A stretch of 64,000 nt of DNA. It comes from JBBIQV01 sp964555285. Its GTDB lineage: Bacteria; Nitrospirota; Nitrospiria; Nitrospirales; Nitrospiraceae. The notes below the pieces were generated by a model, which was given only the letters and a program-made list of their open reading frames with translations, did not search any database and was not told the origin of the DNA. The stretch is taken from contig CAZKRM010000016.1 in assembly GCA_964555285.1 (NCBI GenBank), positions 1 through 64,000 of the forward strand, written 5' to 3'. Every line of letters begins with the position of its first letter. Positions within the stretch are counted from its first letter, which is position 1. The position numbers and the translations under genes are program-made. Shown here in pieces: positions 36,538-45,724 of this stretch.

Positions 36538-38730
36538 ATGACTGTCGGCACGGTGCTCCTGCTCATCCCTCCGCTCACCCAGCTCAACACACCCTACCCC
36601 GCCACGGCGTACCTGACTGGGTTCCTGCGCTCACGCGGGTTCGTGGTCGCCCAAGCAGACATGGGAATTGAAATGGTCTTGGCGCTCTTCTCCCGTCGCG
36701 GGCTTACACGCGTGTTCGATCACCTTCGCACAAAGGAGCAAGAGCTGCCGGGTGAGGCCGGACAGATGCTGGCGCTCGAACGGGCCTATCTCGATTCCAT
36801 CGAGCCGGTCGTCGGCTTCCTCCAAGGGCGCGATCCCATGATGGCTGCGCGACTCTGCCGGCGCGGATTTCTCCCACAGGGCCCCAGGTTCGCCAATCAG
36901 GCCGGCCAGGTGGCTACGATGCACGCGGCCCCCTCGACGGACCATGCGCGTCGCCTTGCCACGCTCTACCTCGAAGATCTCTGTGACTTGGTGCACGAAA
37001 CCATCTCGCCCTACTTTGCGTTGAGCCGCTATGCCGAACAGGTTGCCACCTCAGCGTCCTCCTTCGACAAGATTCAGCAGGCACTGGACGCGCCGCTGTC
37101 ACTCATCGATGAGCTGTTAGTGAGCTGCTTGTGGCGACAGGTTGAAGCGACAGGCCCGACAGCGGTCGGGCTCACGGTCCCCTTCCCCGGTAATCTATAC
37201 GGCGCGTTCCGTATTGCCCAAGCCTTGAAGGCACGGCTGCCGTCGCTGCCGGTGGTGCTCGGGGGTGGCTACGTCAATACTGAACTACGGCGGCTACAAG
37301 ATCCGCGCGTGTTCGACTATGTGGATTACGTCACATTAGATGATGGTGAACGGCCGCTTCTCTGTTTGCTGGAGCACCTGGGTGGGAAACGAGATGAAGC
37401 AGATTTATGCCGGACCTATGTACGGTCTCGTGGCACGGTCGTCTATCGCAACGATGCGACGGTACCGGATTTCAACATGGCCGAATTGGGTACGCCGACC
37501 TACGATGGGCTGCCGTTGGGTCGCTATCTCTCGATCCTCGACACGCTCAACCCGATGCACCGGCTCTGGTCGGAAGGACATTGGAATAAACTGACCGTCG
37601 CACACGGCTGCTACTGGAAGCAATGTACGTTTTGCGATGTGGGGTTGAACTATATCGGTCGCTACGAAGCCGCCCCGAGCGAGATCCTGGCCGACCGGAT
37701 CGAGGCCCTGATCGCAGAAACCGGACGACGCGGCTTTCATTTTGTGGATGAAGCCGCGCCACCGGCCGGGCTCACAGCCCTCGCGCTCACGCTACTCGAA
37801 CGAGGCGTGGCCGTCAGCTGGTGGGGCAACATCCGATTCGAGAAAGCGTTTACCCCTGACCTGTGCCGCTTGCTTGCCGCTTCAGGGTGTGTTGCGATTA
37901 CGGCGGGCCTTGAGGCCGCATCGGATCGCCTCTTAGAGGCAATGAAGAAGGGCATCACGGTTGCCCAGACCGCACGGGTAGCGGCGACATTCCATGAGGC
38001 CGGGATTCTGGTCCATGCATATCTTATGTACGGCTGCCCTGGTGAAACCGTCGAGGAAACCGTCGATAGCCTCGAACGGGTGCGGCAACTCTTCACGGCA
38101 GGTCTCATTCAATCTGCCTTCTGGCACAAGTTCACCGCGACGGCCCATAGCCCGATCGGGCTCACCCCCAAGGCGCATGGCATCCGTATTACCGGCCCGA
38201 CGTTTCAGGGTTTCGCCGAGAATGATCTCACACACGTCGATCCCGCCGGTGGTACTCCGGACTGGCTGGGTGAGGGCCTACGGAGAGCGCTCTTGAACTA
38301 CATGGAGGGGAACGGTGTCCGCATGGACGTGCGCAAGTGGTTCGTCAAGCCGGTGAAGCGGCCACGCGTGTCGGCCACTTGGGTGGAAACGGCACTCGCA
38401 GCACAGCATCGAGGTGTCGATCCGTTAGCGGAGCGGCGATTCGTGTGGATCGGTGGCCGGCCTGTTGTGGAACGGCGCGGAACGAAGTACCGCGTGATCC
38501 TGCCGAACAAGACGGAGGATGCAACCCTCACAGTAGCGACCGAGAAAGCTGACTGGCTTCGAGAGTTGATTCGGGCCGCCACCCCAACCAGAGAGAAACA
38601 CGGTGAGGCCTACCCCACCCTTCAACACGTTCGCGAAACGTATCCTCTCGGTGGGGCACACGCCTTTGATCGGTACCGGCAATCGCCTGCCTGGAAGACT
38701 GCGAGGAGGTTGGGATTGCTTCTCGTGTAG
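36538..38730 (+). CDS. B12-binding radical SAM protein
   Basis: A 730-aa protein. Residues about 170-300 contain a cobalamin-binding-like half (PTAVGLTVPFPGNLYGAFRIA, then VVLGGGYVNTEL). The radical SAM core follows at about 345-580, with the cluster motif in GCYWKQCTFCDVGLNY. Here the three cysteines are spaced C-x4-C-x2-C instead of the usual C-x3-C-x2-C, a variant I believe occurs in this subfamily. The MYGCPGETVEETVDSL stretch is characteristic of the B12-binding MiaB-like group. The C-terminal 150 residues are unassigned. Members carry out methylations or rearrangements in natural-product, lipid or cofactor pathways. The substrate is unknown and the gene stands alone, followed by a terminator-like hairpin. 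Confidence 0.82.
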   Translation: MTVGTVLLLIPPLTQLNTPYPATAYLTGFLRSRGFVVAQADMGIEMVLALFSRRGLTRVFDHLRTKEQELPGEAGQMLALERAYLDSIEPVVGFLQGRDPMMAARLCRRGFLPQGPRFANQAGQVATMHAAPSTDHARRLATLYLEDLCDLVHETISPYFALSRYAEQVATSASSFDKIQQALDAPLSLIDELLVSCLWRQVEATGPTAVGLTVPFPGNLYGAFRIAQALKARLPSLPVVLGGGYVNTELRRLQDPRVFDYVDYVTLDDGERPLLCLLEHLGGKRDEADLCRTYVRSRGTVVYRNDATVPDFNMAELGTPTYDGLPLGRYLSILDTLNPMHRLWSEGHWNKLTVAHGCYWKQCTFCDVGLNYIGRYEAAPSEILADRIEALIAETGRRGFHFVDEAAPPAGLTALALTLLERGVAVSWWGNIRFEKAFTPDLCRLLAASGCVAITAGLEAASDRLLEAMKKGITVAQTARVAATFHEAGILVHAYLMYGCPGETVEETVDSLERVRQLFTAGLIQSAFWHKFTATAHSPIGLTPKAHGIRITGPTFQGFAENDLTHVDPAGGTPDWLGEGLRRALLNYMEGNGVRMDVRKWFVKPVKRPRVSATWVETALAAQHRGVDPLAERRFVWIGGRPVVERRGTKYRVILPNKTEDATLTVATEKADWLRELIRAATPTREKHGEAYPTLQHVRETYPLGGAHAFDRYRQSPAWKTARRLGLLLV

Positions 38731-38760
38731 CAGTGGAGCCGCCTGAAGGCGGCTCCACTG
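38731..38760. terminator. Bidirectional hairpin between convergent genes
   Basis: Perfect 13-bp stem CAGTGGAGCCGCC (38731-38743) and GGCGGCTCCACTG (38748-38760) with a TGAA loop, directly after the radical SAM stop and 22 bp before the peroxiredoxin stop on the other strand. No T-run follows, so it may work with Rho or as a stabiliser. Confidence 0.65.
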
Positions 38761-38782
38761 CTGTCGCGCAGGTCTCAGACGA

Positions 38783-39418
38783 CTACTTGTTCGGTTGGGG
38801 CGTGTAGCGCAGGTACGGCTTCACGACCTTAAAGCCCTTGGGGAACAGGCCCTTGGCTTCGGCATCGGACACGGCGGGAGTGATGATGCAGTCCTCCCCC
38901 TCCTTCCAGTTCGCCGGCGTCGCCACTTTGAATTTCGACGTCAGTTGAAGCGAGTCGATGACCCGCAGGAGTTCATCGAAGTTGCGCCCGCACGACGCCG
39001 GATAGGTCAGCGTCAGCTTGATCTTCTTGTCCGGCCCGATCACGAACACGGACCGTACCGTCATATTATCCAGCGCGTTGGGATGGATCATGTCGTACAG
39101 TGTGGCCACCTTCTTGTCCGGATCCGCGATGATCGGATAGTTCATGGTGGTTTTCTGGGTTTCGTTGATGTCGCTGATCCAGCCCTTATGCGAATCCAAC
39201 GGGTCCACGCTGATGGCAATGACCTTCACGCTGCGCTTCTTGAACTCCGGCGTGATCTTGGCCACCGTGCCCAGTTCCGTCGTACAGACCGGCGTAAAGT
39301 CCTTGGGATGGGAGAACAGAATCCCCCAACCTCCACCCAGCCATTCATGGAAATTGACCGTTCCCTCCGTCGTCTCCGCCGTAAAATTCGGCGCTTCATC
39401 TCCAAGTCGTAGTGCCAT
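38783..39418 (-). CDS. 1-Cys peroxiredoxin (Prx6 type)
   Basis: Reduces peroxides. The 211-aa protein has the peroxidatic cysteine in FSHPKDFTPVCTTELG near residue 47, the supporting Arg in NALDNMTVRSVFVIG, and the long Prx6-type C-terminal half (NWKEGEDCIITPAVSD). Two extra cysteines (ASCGRN, EDCIIT) are in usual Prx6-family positions. The start at MALRLGDEAPNF has GGAGGGA just upstream; the longer frame adds only MEGY. It is divergent from DUF5069. Cytosolic, no signal peptide. Confidence 0.93.
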   Translation of the reverse strand: MALRLGDEAPNFTAETTEGTVNFHEWLGGGWGILFSHPKDFTPVCTTELGTVAKITPEFKKRSVKVIAISVDPLDSHKGWISDINETQKTTMNYPIIADPDKKVATLYDMIHPNALDNMTVRSVFVIGPDKKIKLTLTYPASCGRNFDELLRVIDSLQLTSKFKVATPANWKEGEDCIITPAVSDAEAKGLFPKGFKVVKPYLRYTPQPNK

Positions 39419-39590
39419 ATATCCCTCCACGCATCTATCCGTTCATGACATCGAATACTCGACTTGCTACTGCCGGTTACCATACTGCCGTCCATGGACC
39501 AAGTTCAAGTGGGAGGGGAGCCGGTTACGTGATGGCGTCGCCTTCGAGACTCGCGTATGATCCGGCAATCGGCGGAAGGAGCGTTGTGAC

Positions 39591-40028
39591 ATGACTCATG
39601 CACGCTATCCTCGCAGTCCCAAGATATTGCTGGGCGGTATGGCTCATCTCGTCCGGTTGATCGATAAGATTCGTCTCCGCCACGCCGGTCTGATTCAGGA
39701 CTATAACTACCTCACCGCCGGGTTCGACAAGTATCTGATCGAGTTCTTGCGGATCGATCCGCAGGAGTTCGAGAAACGGGTTCTGCAGTGCGGCAGCGAC
39801 GAAGACCTGCTGGCATGGGTCATGGCCCATGCGCGATCGCTCTCGCAGGAGGATATGGCCGGGTGGACAGAGGGTCTCCTTTCACGCAGTCCCAAGGACG
39901 ACGGCGCCCAGCAACGCTTCCGGGCCAGGCTGGCTGAGGTGGCAGCGAAACGTGGCGTGTCCATCGAGTCTCTGCCTCACGTAACAACCTGGGTGGACGT
40001 GATCGAGCTGGATGAGGAGCGGATGTAG
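39591..40028 (+). CDS. DUF5069 domain protein
   Basis: A 145-aa protein matching DUF5069: YPRSPKILLGGMAHLVRLIDKI at the start and DYNYLTAGFDKYLIEFL (about residues 37-53) are its landmarks. Function unknown. No signal peptide or TM. GGAAGGAG precedes the ATG. It is followed 73 bp later by the pentapeptide repeat gene on the same strand. Confidence 0.8.
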   Translation: MTHARYPRSPKILLGGMAHLVRLIDKIRLRHAGLIQDYNYLTAGFDKYLIEFLRIDPQEFEKRVLQCGSDEDLLAWVMAHARSLSQEDMAGWTEGLLSRSPKDDGAQQRFRARLAEVAAKRGVSIESLPHVTTWVDVIELDEERM

Positions 40029-40101
40029 CGGCTGATATCCCCTCAAGTTACCCGCCAAATCTTCCGAAGAGACCGATGATGGCCGATATTCCGGAGGCAA
40101 C

Positions 40102-40464
40102 ATGGAAGCCACCAAACCTGCACGTCCAAAACTACGGTTACCCAACGATGCGATGTATCAACTGCTCCGCGAAGGCTGCATTACCGAGTTTAATGTCAAA
40201 AAGGCGGCCGGAGAAAAAACAAATCTGCAGGGCTGCGATCTTCGCGGTTTGGACTTGCGTGGATTGGATGCCGACGGATTGGACTTCAGCGACAGCTACT
40301 TCAGGCAAGCCGACTTGCGAGGGGTTGATTTCCGGAATGCCCGGCTCGAAGGGGCCAGCATCAATGCTGCGAAGATTTCAGGAACCTACTTCCCGTCCGA
40401 GCTCACCGCCTCGGAAATTGAACTGTCTCTTCTCCACGGCACCCGCCTGCGGTACCGGTCATAA
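40102..40464 (+). CDS. Short pentapeptide repeat protein
   Basis: A 120-aa protein with a central run of A(D/N)Lxx units: LQGCDLRGLDLRGLDADGLD, SYFRQADLRGVDFRNARLEGAS (about residues 47-90). This predicts a small right-handed beta-helix with fewer than two full turns per face. There is a short basic N-terminus and no signal peptide. GGAGG precedes the ATG. Large pentapeptide proteins can mimic DNA on gyrase; this one is too short to claim that. Function unknown. Confidence 0.8.
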   Translation: MEATKPARPKLRLPNDAMYQLLREGCITEFNVKKAAGEKTNLQGCDLRGLDLRGLDADGLDFSDSYFRQADLRGVDFRNARLEGASINAAKISGTYFPSELTASEIELSLLHGTRLRYRS

Positions 40465-40472
40465 CAGGATTT

Positions 40473-40551
40473 CGTTGAGTCGGTTGAGTCCGTTTGGTCC
40501 GTTCCACCGAAAACCGGAATAACCGACTGAACGGATTAAACTGAACGAACG
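40473..40551. repeat. Imperfect inverted heptad-like repeat before tRNA-Arg
   Basis: Left arm built of GTTGAGTCGGTTGAGTCCGT-type units (40473-40503), right arm AACCGACTGAACGGATTAAA-type (40521-40551). The arms can pair over most of about 30 bp. It lies between the pentapeptide gene and the tRNA. Confidence 0.6.
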
Positions 40552-40563
40552 CCACTGATAAGC

Positions 40564-40640
<77 letters not shown>

Positions 40641-40649
40641 CTTCTGAGG

Positions 40650-40740
40650 AAGTTCTGAGTTATGAGTTCTAAGTTCTGAGTTGCGGATCCGTCTCCGCTG
40701 CTTCTTTCAACTCAGCACTCAAGACTCAGAACTCAGCACT
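40650..40740. repeat. Imperfect inverted heptad-like repeat between the two tRNAs
   Basis: Left arm AGTTCTGAGTTATGAGTTCT and on (40650-40682), right arm AACTCAGCACTCAAGACTCA and on (40708-40740). The units AGTTCTG/AGTTATG and the mirror ACTCAGC/ACTCAAG pair over about 30 bp around a 25-nt loop. Confidence 0.65.
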
Positions 40741-40749
40741 CCGCTGCGG

Positions 40750-40828
<79 letters not shown>

Positions 40829-40841
40829 ACTTGTATGCTCT

Positions 40842-41435
40842 CTACAACATCGTTCGCAACAGCTCTTTCGCTTGGCGAAAGGCTTTCGCACGATGGCTGA
40901 TTTGATTCTTCTGTTCCGGCGTGAGTTCGGCCAAGGTTTTGCCCAATTCCGGCACCCAGAACACCGGATCGTACCCAAAGCCCTTCGCGCCGACCGGCTG
41001 TTCGCTGATGCGCCCTTCCAACACTCCGCGTGCCGTCTCAACGCGTCCGTTCGGGAGCGCGATCGCAGCCACCGTGATGAAACGCGCGCGCCGATTGTCT
41101 TGTGGCACGCCCTCTAGTTCACGCAAGAGCTTACCCCAATTGTCTTCGTAGGTTGCGTCTGCTCCCGCATAGCGGGCGGCAAACACGCCGGGTCGGCCGC
41201 CAAGGGCGTCGACCTCTAAGCCCGTATCATCCGCGACCGTCGGCAACCCTGTGAACCGGGCGATCTCCACAGCCTTTTTCGTTGCGTTGGCTTCGCAGGT
41301 TGCACCGTCCTCCACCACTTCTGGAGCAGTGGGAAATTCGTCGAGCGTGCGAATCTTGATCCCGATATCGCTCAGCAACGCGGCCAACTCTCGTCCTTTA
41401 TCACGGTTCCTCGTCGCCAAGACCAATTCCTTCAT
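40842..41435 (-). CDS. rdgB: XTP/dITP pyrophosphatase (RdgB/HAM1)
   Basis: House-cleaning enzyme that hydrolyses non-canonical purine triphosphates to monophosphates. The 197-aa protein has the full signature: ELVLATRNRDKGRELAALL at the start, VADDTGLEVDALGGRPGVFAARY in the middle (catalytic Asp and metal site), GFGYDPVFWVPELGKTLAEL and SHRAKAF near the end. Normal length. It lies 40 bp after rph on the same strand, a common rph-rdgB operon. Confidence 0.95.
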   Translation of the reverse strand: MKELVLATRNRDKGRELAALLSDIGIKIRTLDEFPTAPEVVEDGATCEANATKKAVEIARFTGLPTVADDTGLEVDALGGRPGVFAARYAGADATYEDNWGKLLRELEGVPQDNRRARFITVAAIALPNGRVETARGVLEGRISEQPVGAKGFGYDPVFWVPELGKTLAELTPEQKNQISHRAKAFRQAKELLRTML

Positions 41436-41475
41436 TAAGTTTCTTAGTTCCCCGTACTCCTTACTCCCTCTCCCG

Positions 41476-42219
41476 TCACCCCAATCTTCCGATCAACTCT
41501 TTCTGCAGGGTCACTAAATGCTGGATAGCCCTCCAGCCAAACGTCAGGAACTCGTCCATGTCCTTCTTGTCGAACGGCGTCCGTTCCGCCGTTCCCTGAA
41601 TCTCAACATACTGCCCCGTTCCGGTCATGACCAGATTCAGATCGACATCGGCCAGCGAATCCTCCTGGTAGGCCAGATCCACCAGCACTTCCCCGCCGAC
41701 TTTCCCAACGCTGATCGCGGCGAGATAGTCCGTCAGGGGCGATTTCTTGATGAGCTCCTTCTTCTTCAAGACGGCACAGGCATCGGCGAGGGCGATAAAC
41801 GATCCGGTAATGGAAGCCGTTCGGGTGCCGCCGTCCGCTTGAATCACGTCGCAATCGATCCAGACGGTCCGCTCTCCCAGCAGAGTCATATCGGTCACCG
41901 CTCGGAGCGCTCGCCCGACAAGCCGCTGAATCTCTAATGTTCGCCCGCCTTGTTTTCCCTTCACCGCCTCCCGTGGCGACCGTTCATGAGTCGATCGAGG
42001 GAGCATGGCGTATTCCGCAGTGACCCATCCCGTCCCCTTTCCCTTGAGAAATGGTGGGACTTTCTCTTCCACCGAGGCGGTACAGATCACTTTGGTATCC
42101 CCCATCTCGATCAGGACGGAGCCTTCTGCATGTTTAATGAAGTTTCTCGTGACCTTCACAGGCCGGACTTGGTCCCTGCGGCGGCCATCGAAACGGATCA
42201 GCCCCACCCCCTCGCTCAT
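41476..42219 (-). CDS. rph: Ribonuclease PH
   Basis: Phosphorolytic 3'-5' exoribonuclease that trims tRNA 3' ends. It is 247 aa from the ATG at 42219, which has GGAGAGGAG upstream; a longer open frame adds an N-terminal stretch with no family match. Landmarks: FDGRRRDQVRPVKVTRNFIKH, GKGTGWVTAEYAMLPRSTHERS (substrate loop, Arg), RTLEIQRLVGRALRAV, and TVWIDCDVIQADGGTRTASI with the catalytic acidic residues. It is upstream of rdgB, in the family-typical pair. Confidence 0.95.
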   Translation of the reverse strand: MSEGVGLIRFDGRRRDQVRPVKVTRNFIKHAEGSVLIEMGDTKVICTASVEEKVPPFLKGKGTGWVTAEYAMLPRSTHERSPREAVKGKQGGRTLEIQRLVGRALRAVTDMTLLGERTVWIDCDVIQADGGTRTASITGSFIALADACAVLKKKELIKKSPLTDYLAAISVGKVGGEVLVDLAYQEDSLADVDLNLVMTGTGQYVEIQGTAERTPFDKKDMDEFLTFGWRAIQHLVTLQKELIGRLG

Positions 42220-42678
42220 ATGGCTCTCCTCTCCCCATCGCTCACGGTGGCGCATTATAGTGAAGGGACCGATAAAGAGCAATGAAACGGCACGCCAGCC
42301 GTGATGTCCGTGGCAGTTCGTGCCGTGCGCCCTTGACGACGCGCAACGCGTACCCGGATGTACAGGCACACCAGGATCAAAAGACTAATTATGTACACAC
42401 ACCATCCGATAGGGAGGAAGATGTGAGGCATGCGAGAGCGGAGTCTCATCGCCGGCAAGTGGCAAAAAGTTTCATCTGGCGTAGGGATAGAATTGCTTCG
42501 CAACGTGTTCTGCGAGAGACACAACCCTTGTCCTAGCGACCTGTTTGCCGTTCCTACAGTGGCACAGAAGGTGCATTCTGTTTCTCAGTTCTTTCGCAGG
42601 CTTAAGCCCACAACAAATCAGCCGATAAGAGACATCATCGCGTGATGACCTCCTTGTGCCTGAACCCCTGATCCAACT
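42220..42678. other. 459-bp gap, no supported gene
   Basis: It separates rph from the HD-GYP regulator on the other strand. A 58-codon minus-strand frame with one hydrophobic stretch exists (42255-42431) but has no ribosome-binding site. Nothing else was recognised. Confidence 0.45.
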
Positions 42679-43815
42679 ATGCCGACACTCATGACCGGAA
42701 TCTACGACCACGCGCTTCTCGACAACCGACACATTCTCGTAGTGGACGATGAAGAACCGATCCGGAAAATTCTCGGCTACCTCCTCCAAAGTCATGGTTA
42801 CCCCGTCACCCTCGCGGGCGATGCCCGAGAAGCGCGTCAGTGGTTGGGAACACAGCCCTTCGCGTTGGTTCTCTGCGATGTCAACATGCCGGGAGAGTCC
42901 GGCATGGATTTCGTGCGGTACATCCTGGCTGAATATCGCACCACGGCGGCCATCATGGTCACGGGGTTAGATAGCCCCGTGTTGGCCAACGCTGCGCTCG
43001 ACATGGGCGCTTTTGGGTATGTCATTAAACCGTTCGAGACGAACGAGGTCTTGATCAACGTCGCGAACGCCCTCCACCGCCGCCGGCTCGAGATCGAGAA
43101 TCGCTCGCATCAGGACAATTTGGAGGAGATTGTCCGCACCAGGACGATGGCGTTGCAGCAAGCCTTGGATTGGTTGGAACGCAGCGAGAAGGAGCTGCGC
43201 CTGTCGCGGGAAGAAACCATCCAACGTCTCGCCATTGCAGCGGAGTTCAGGGACAGTGCCACGGCGCAACACATTCGGCGCATGAGCCATTACTGCGAGC
43301 TCCTGGCCCGACAGTGCGGCATTTCCCCCGACCGCTGCGACCTCATCCGTACCGCGAGCCCGATGCATGACATCGGCAAGATTGGGACGCCCGATCACGT
43401 CCTCCTCAAGCCCGGGAAATTTACGCCGGAAGAATTCAATGTGATCGCCCAACATGCCGAAATCGGCTATCGCATCCTGAGCGGATCGGATGCCGAACTG
43501 CTGAAAGTAGCCGCCGTCATCGCCTGGACGCACCATGAACGCTGGGACGGCAGCGGGTACCCGAGAGGCCTGAAGGGAGAGGCCATCCCGATCGAAGGCC
43601 GCATCGCCGCAATTGCCGATGCATTCGACGCCCTGACGACCGAGCGGGTCTACAAGCCTGCATTCACACTCGATCACGCAGTAGACCTGATGCTGAAACA
43701 TCGCGCGGAGCACTTCGATCCGGAGCTGCTCGACACCTTCATGACCTCGATGGACGACATCAAACTCATCCATGAGCAGTACGGCGATCGCATAGGACGC
43801 GCCCCCACCTGCTAA
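42679..43815 (+). CDS. Response regulator with HD-GYP c-di-GMP phosphodiesterase domain
   Basis: A 378-aa protein. The receiver domain covers about residues 18-135, with phospho-Asp in LVLCDVNMPGESGMDF and Lys in VIKPFET. After a coiled-coil linker the HD-GYP domain covers about 190-370 with all motifs intact: MHDIGKIGTPDHVL, QHAEIGYRIL, HHERWDGSGYPRGLKG and ADAFDALTTERVYK. It should degrade cyclic-di-GMP when phosphorylated. This contrasts with the degenerate HD-GYP at 22952-25048. No clear ribosome-binding site precedes the first ATG; a second in-frame ATG is 12 nt later. A lone gene, so its kinase partner lies elsewhere. Confidence 0.92.
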   Translation: MPTLMTGIYDHALLDNRHILVVDDEEPIRKILGYLLQSHGYPVTLAGDAREARQWLGTQPFALVLCDVNMPGESGMDFVRYILAEYRTTAAIMVTGLDSPVLANAALDMGAFGYVIKPFETNEVLINVANALHRRRLEIENRSHQDNLEEIVRTRTMALQQALDWLERSEKELRLSREETIQRLAIAAEFRDSATAQHIRRMSHYCELLARQCGISPDRCDLIRTASPMHDIGKIGTPDHVLLKPGKFTPEEFNVIAQHAEIGYRILSGSDAELLKVAAVIAWTHHERWDGSGYPRGLKGEAIPIEGRIAAIADAFDALTTERVYKPAFTLDHAVDLMLKHRAEHFDPELLDTFMTSMDDIKLIHEQYGDRIGRAPTC

Positions 43816-43962
43816 GAGTGCACCCGTTCGTTGACCGACGCGTTCGTCTCCGACTATACTCACCGCCGATCTCGCCGGTACACCTCATCAAGGCGATCCT
43901 CCCGGCTTCTTCGCCGGCCAGCGACTGGGAAATTCTACACATACTGAAGAAAGGTCTGTATC

Positions 43963-44448
43963 GTGAAGCGGAGATGGACCACCCGGAATTGGATCGCGTA
44001 CCTGTGTGAAACATTGGTGGCATCGGGAACGATGCCGGCGTGGGAAGCGGCTACCTATCTCACGGAGCACCTCTTCGGCGAGAAACCCAACCCTCGCCTC
44101 TTGGAGACCAAGAACCCGTACGAAGAGACGTCCCAGTTCTTACAGCGGCTCTATCATCCGTTGGTCGAAGCCGCCGCACGCGATGTCGCGCTCCCGGAGT
44201 CGGCCATGATTCACGTCTTCACCGATATCAGCCTGACCGGGAAGTCGGCCGTACTGGTCGTCTACTTCCCCGGCCACAACCGGCCGCACCAACTTCTCAT
44301 GTTGGACGCCGCCAAGGCCTGGGACCTGGTTTTCCCAGAGGCTGAGACCTTCAATGCTTGGGCGGAGGAACGCTACCGATGGATCGCTCAAGCTCTGCGA
44401 ACAGCCATCGCTCAGCTTCCCGCCGAAGTTCTCGCGACCACTCTGTAA
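43963..44448 (+). CDS. Conserved-looking protein of unknown function
   Basis: A 161-aa soluble protein starting at GTG behind AAAGG. Two regular halves: a helical part (IAYLCETLVASGTMPAWEAA, then FLQRLYHPLVEAAARDVALP) and a part with strands (MIHVFTDISLTGKSAVLVVYFPG, then HQLLMLDAAKAWDLVFPEAE). Codon use and the absence of stops support coding. I do not recognise a family. It is convergent with rnd. Confidence 0.6.
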   Translation: MKRRWTTRNWIAYLCETLVASGTMPAWEAATYLTEHLFGEKPNPRLLETKNPYEETSQFLQRLYHPLVEAAARDVALPESAMIHVFTDISLTGKSAVLVVYFPGHNRPHQLLMLDAAKAWDLVFPEAETFNAWAEERYRWIAQALRTAIAQLPAEVLATTL

Positions 44449-44515
44449 GACAGACTCCCTCGTCCGCACAGTCAGGGACTACGGTTCTCGTTTGGTCGTG
44501 CGTGTCCGGTTCAGT

Positions 44516-45724
44516 TCAGTGGTGAGGCTTCAGACTCATCCTGCCGCTTCGTGGGTCTACACTGACTGTCGTTTTCCCCTCCAACACGCGGAGCAACGTT
44601 TCTCCCGCGATCTCGCGACGCCAGCCTCGGAGGATGGGCAGGTCGAGCTGGCCTCGTTGCTCCTTCACATCGACGAGGGTTTGCAGGTCGGCAGTGGTGG
44701 CGAGGAGTGTCGGCGCGATGTCTGCTTCAGCGGCTCGCGTCTTCAGGACAGCCTGGAGCAGTTCGACGAGCCCCGTGGATTCTGGTTCCGGCCTTTTGTC
44801 GCGGGGAATCTCGGGCCATTCGGAGGGCGGCAATGCCAAGGCTTTTTGGATCACATCGAGGATCGTGGCGCCGTTGCGGTCGATCTCCGAGGGATGCAGG
44901 CCGCGGACACCTCGGAGTTCGTTGATGGCCTTCGGCGCCTGCCGCGCAAGTTGGAGCACGACTTCGTCGCGGAGCACGCGGCCCCGTGGGACGTTCTTGC
45001 GCTTCGCCTCCCCTTCCCGCCAGGCCGCGAGCGCTCTGAGCACCGCTGCGGTTTTGGGTTTGAGACTCTCCCAGCCGCGAATGCGCTGATAGCGCTCTTG
45101 CGGTTCGCGGGTCCCGCTGCCTAACACGGATTCGAGCCGATCGAATTCCTCTTGCACCCAATCCAACCGACCCAACGACGTGAGCTTCCCGCGCAAGTGG
45201 TCGTGGACGGCCAGCAGATATTGGACGTCTTCCAGCGCGTAGGTAATCTGCTCCTTCGTCAGCGGGCGCTGGCTCCAATTGGTAAACGTATGGGCTTTGT
45301 CGAGGCGAGTGCCGCTCACGCGATGGACCAGATGCGCATACGCCACCTGGGCTCCATGCCCGGCCATCGCCGCGGCGATTTGGGTATCGAAGAACGGTTT
45401 CGGTACTTGGCCGGCATACGTGGCGAACAACTCCAGATCCTGGCGGCCGGCGTGCAGTACTTTTTCTAACGTCGGCCGGCAGAGCAGCTCCCAGAAATTG
45501 TCCAGCGGCCCCTTCGCGTGCAGCGCGGGAAAGTCCAGCACGGCGGCGACGCTGTGGGTTGCGATCTGAATGAGTTCGAGCCGAGGCACGTAATTGTCCT
45601 CGCCGACGAACTCCGTGTCGATTGCGATCCGCCCGGCCTCGCACAAATGCGCGCACAGGGAATCGAGCCCGGTGTGGTCGGCAATGTAGTAGGTGATGTG
45701 CGTCGTGGCCAACTGGTTACTCAA
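44516..45724 (-). CDS. rnd: Ribonuclease D
   Basis: 3'-5' exoribonuclease for tRNA maturation, 402 aa. DEDDy catalytic motifs: IAIDTEFVGEDNY (ExoI), LHAGRQDLELFATY (ExoII) and TYALEDVQYLLAVHDHL (ExoIII, with Tyr). Two HRDC-like helical domains follow (about 215-290 and 320-395), with ALAAWREGEAKRKNVPRGRVL as a marker. Length is normal. Its ATG overlaps the stop of the J-domain gene, so the two are coupled. Confidence 0.93.
   Translation of the reverse strand: MSNQLATTHITYYIADHTGLDSLCAHLCEAGRIAIDTEFVGEDNYVPRLELIQIATHSVAAVLDFPALHAKGPLDNFWELLCRPTLEKVLHAGRQDLELFATYAGQVPKPFFDTQIAAAMAGHGAQVAYAHLVHRVSGTRLDKAHTFTNWSQRPLTKEQITYALEDVQYLLAVHDHLRGKLTSLGRLDWVQEEFDRLESVLGSGTREPQERYQRIRGWESLKPKTAAVLRALAAWREGEAKRKNVPRGRVLRDEVVLQLARQAPKAINELRGVRGLHPSEIDRNGATILDVIQKALALPPSEWPEIPRDKRPEPESTGLVELLQAVLKTRAAEADIAPTLLATTADLQTLVDVKEQRGQLDLPILRGWRREIAGETLLRVLEGKTTVSVDPRSGRMSLKPHH

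Noticed and set aside
42255..42431. 58-aa minus-strand frame with one hydrophobic stretch
   Set aside because: No ribosome-binding site and no operon context; kept only as a note in the gap entry.
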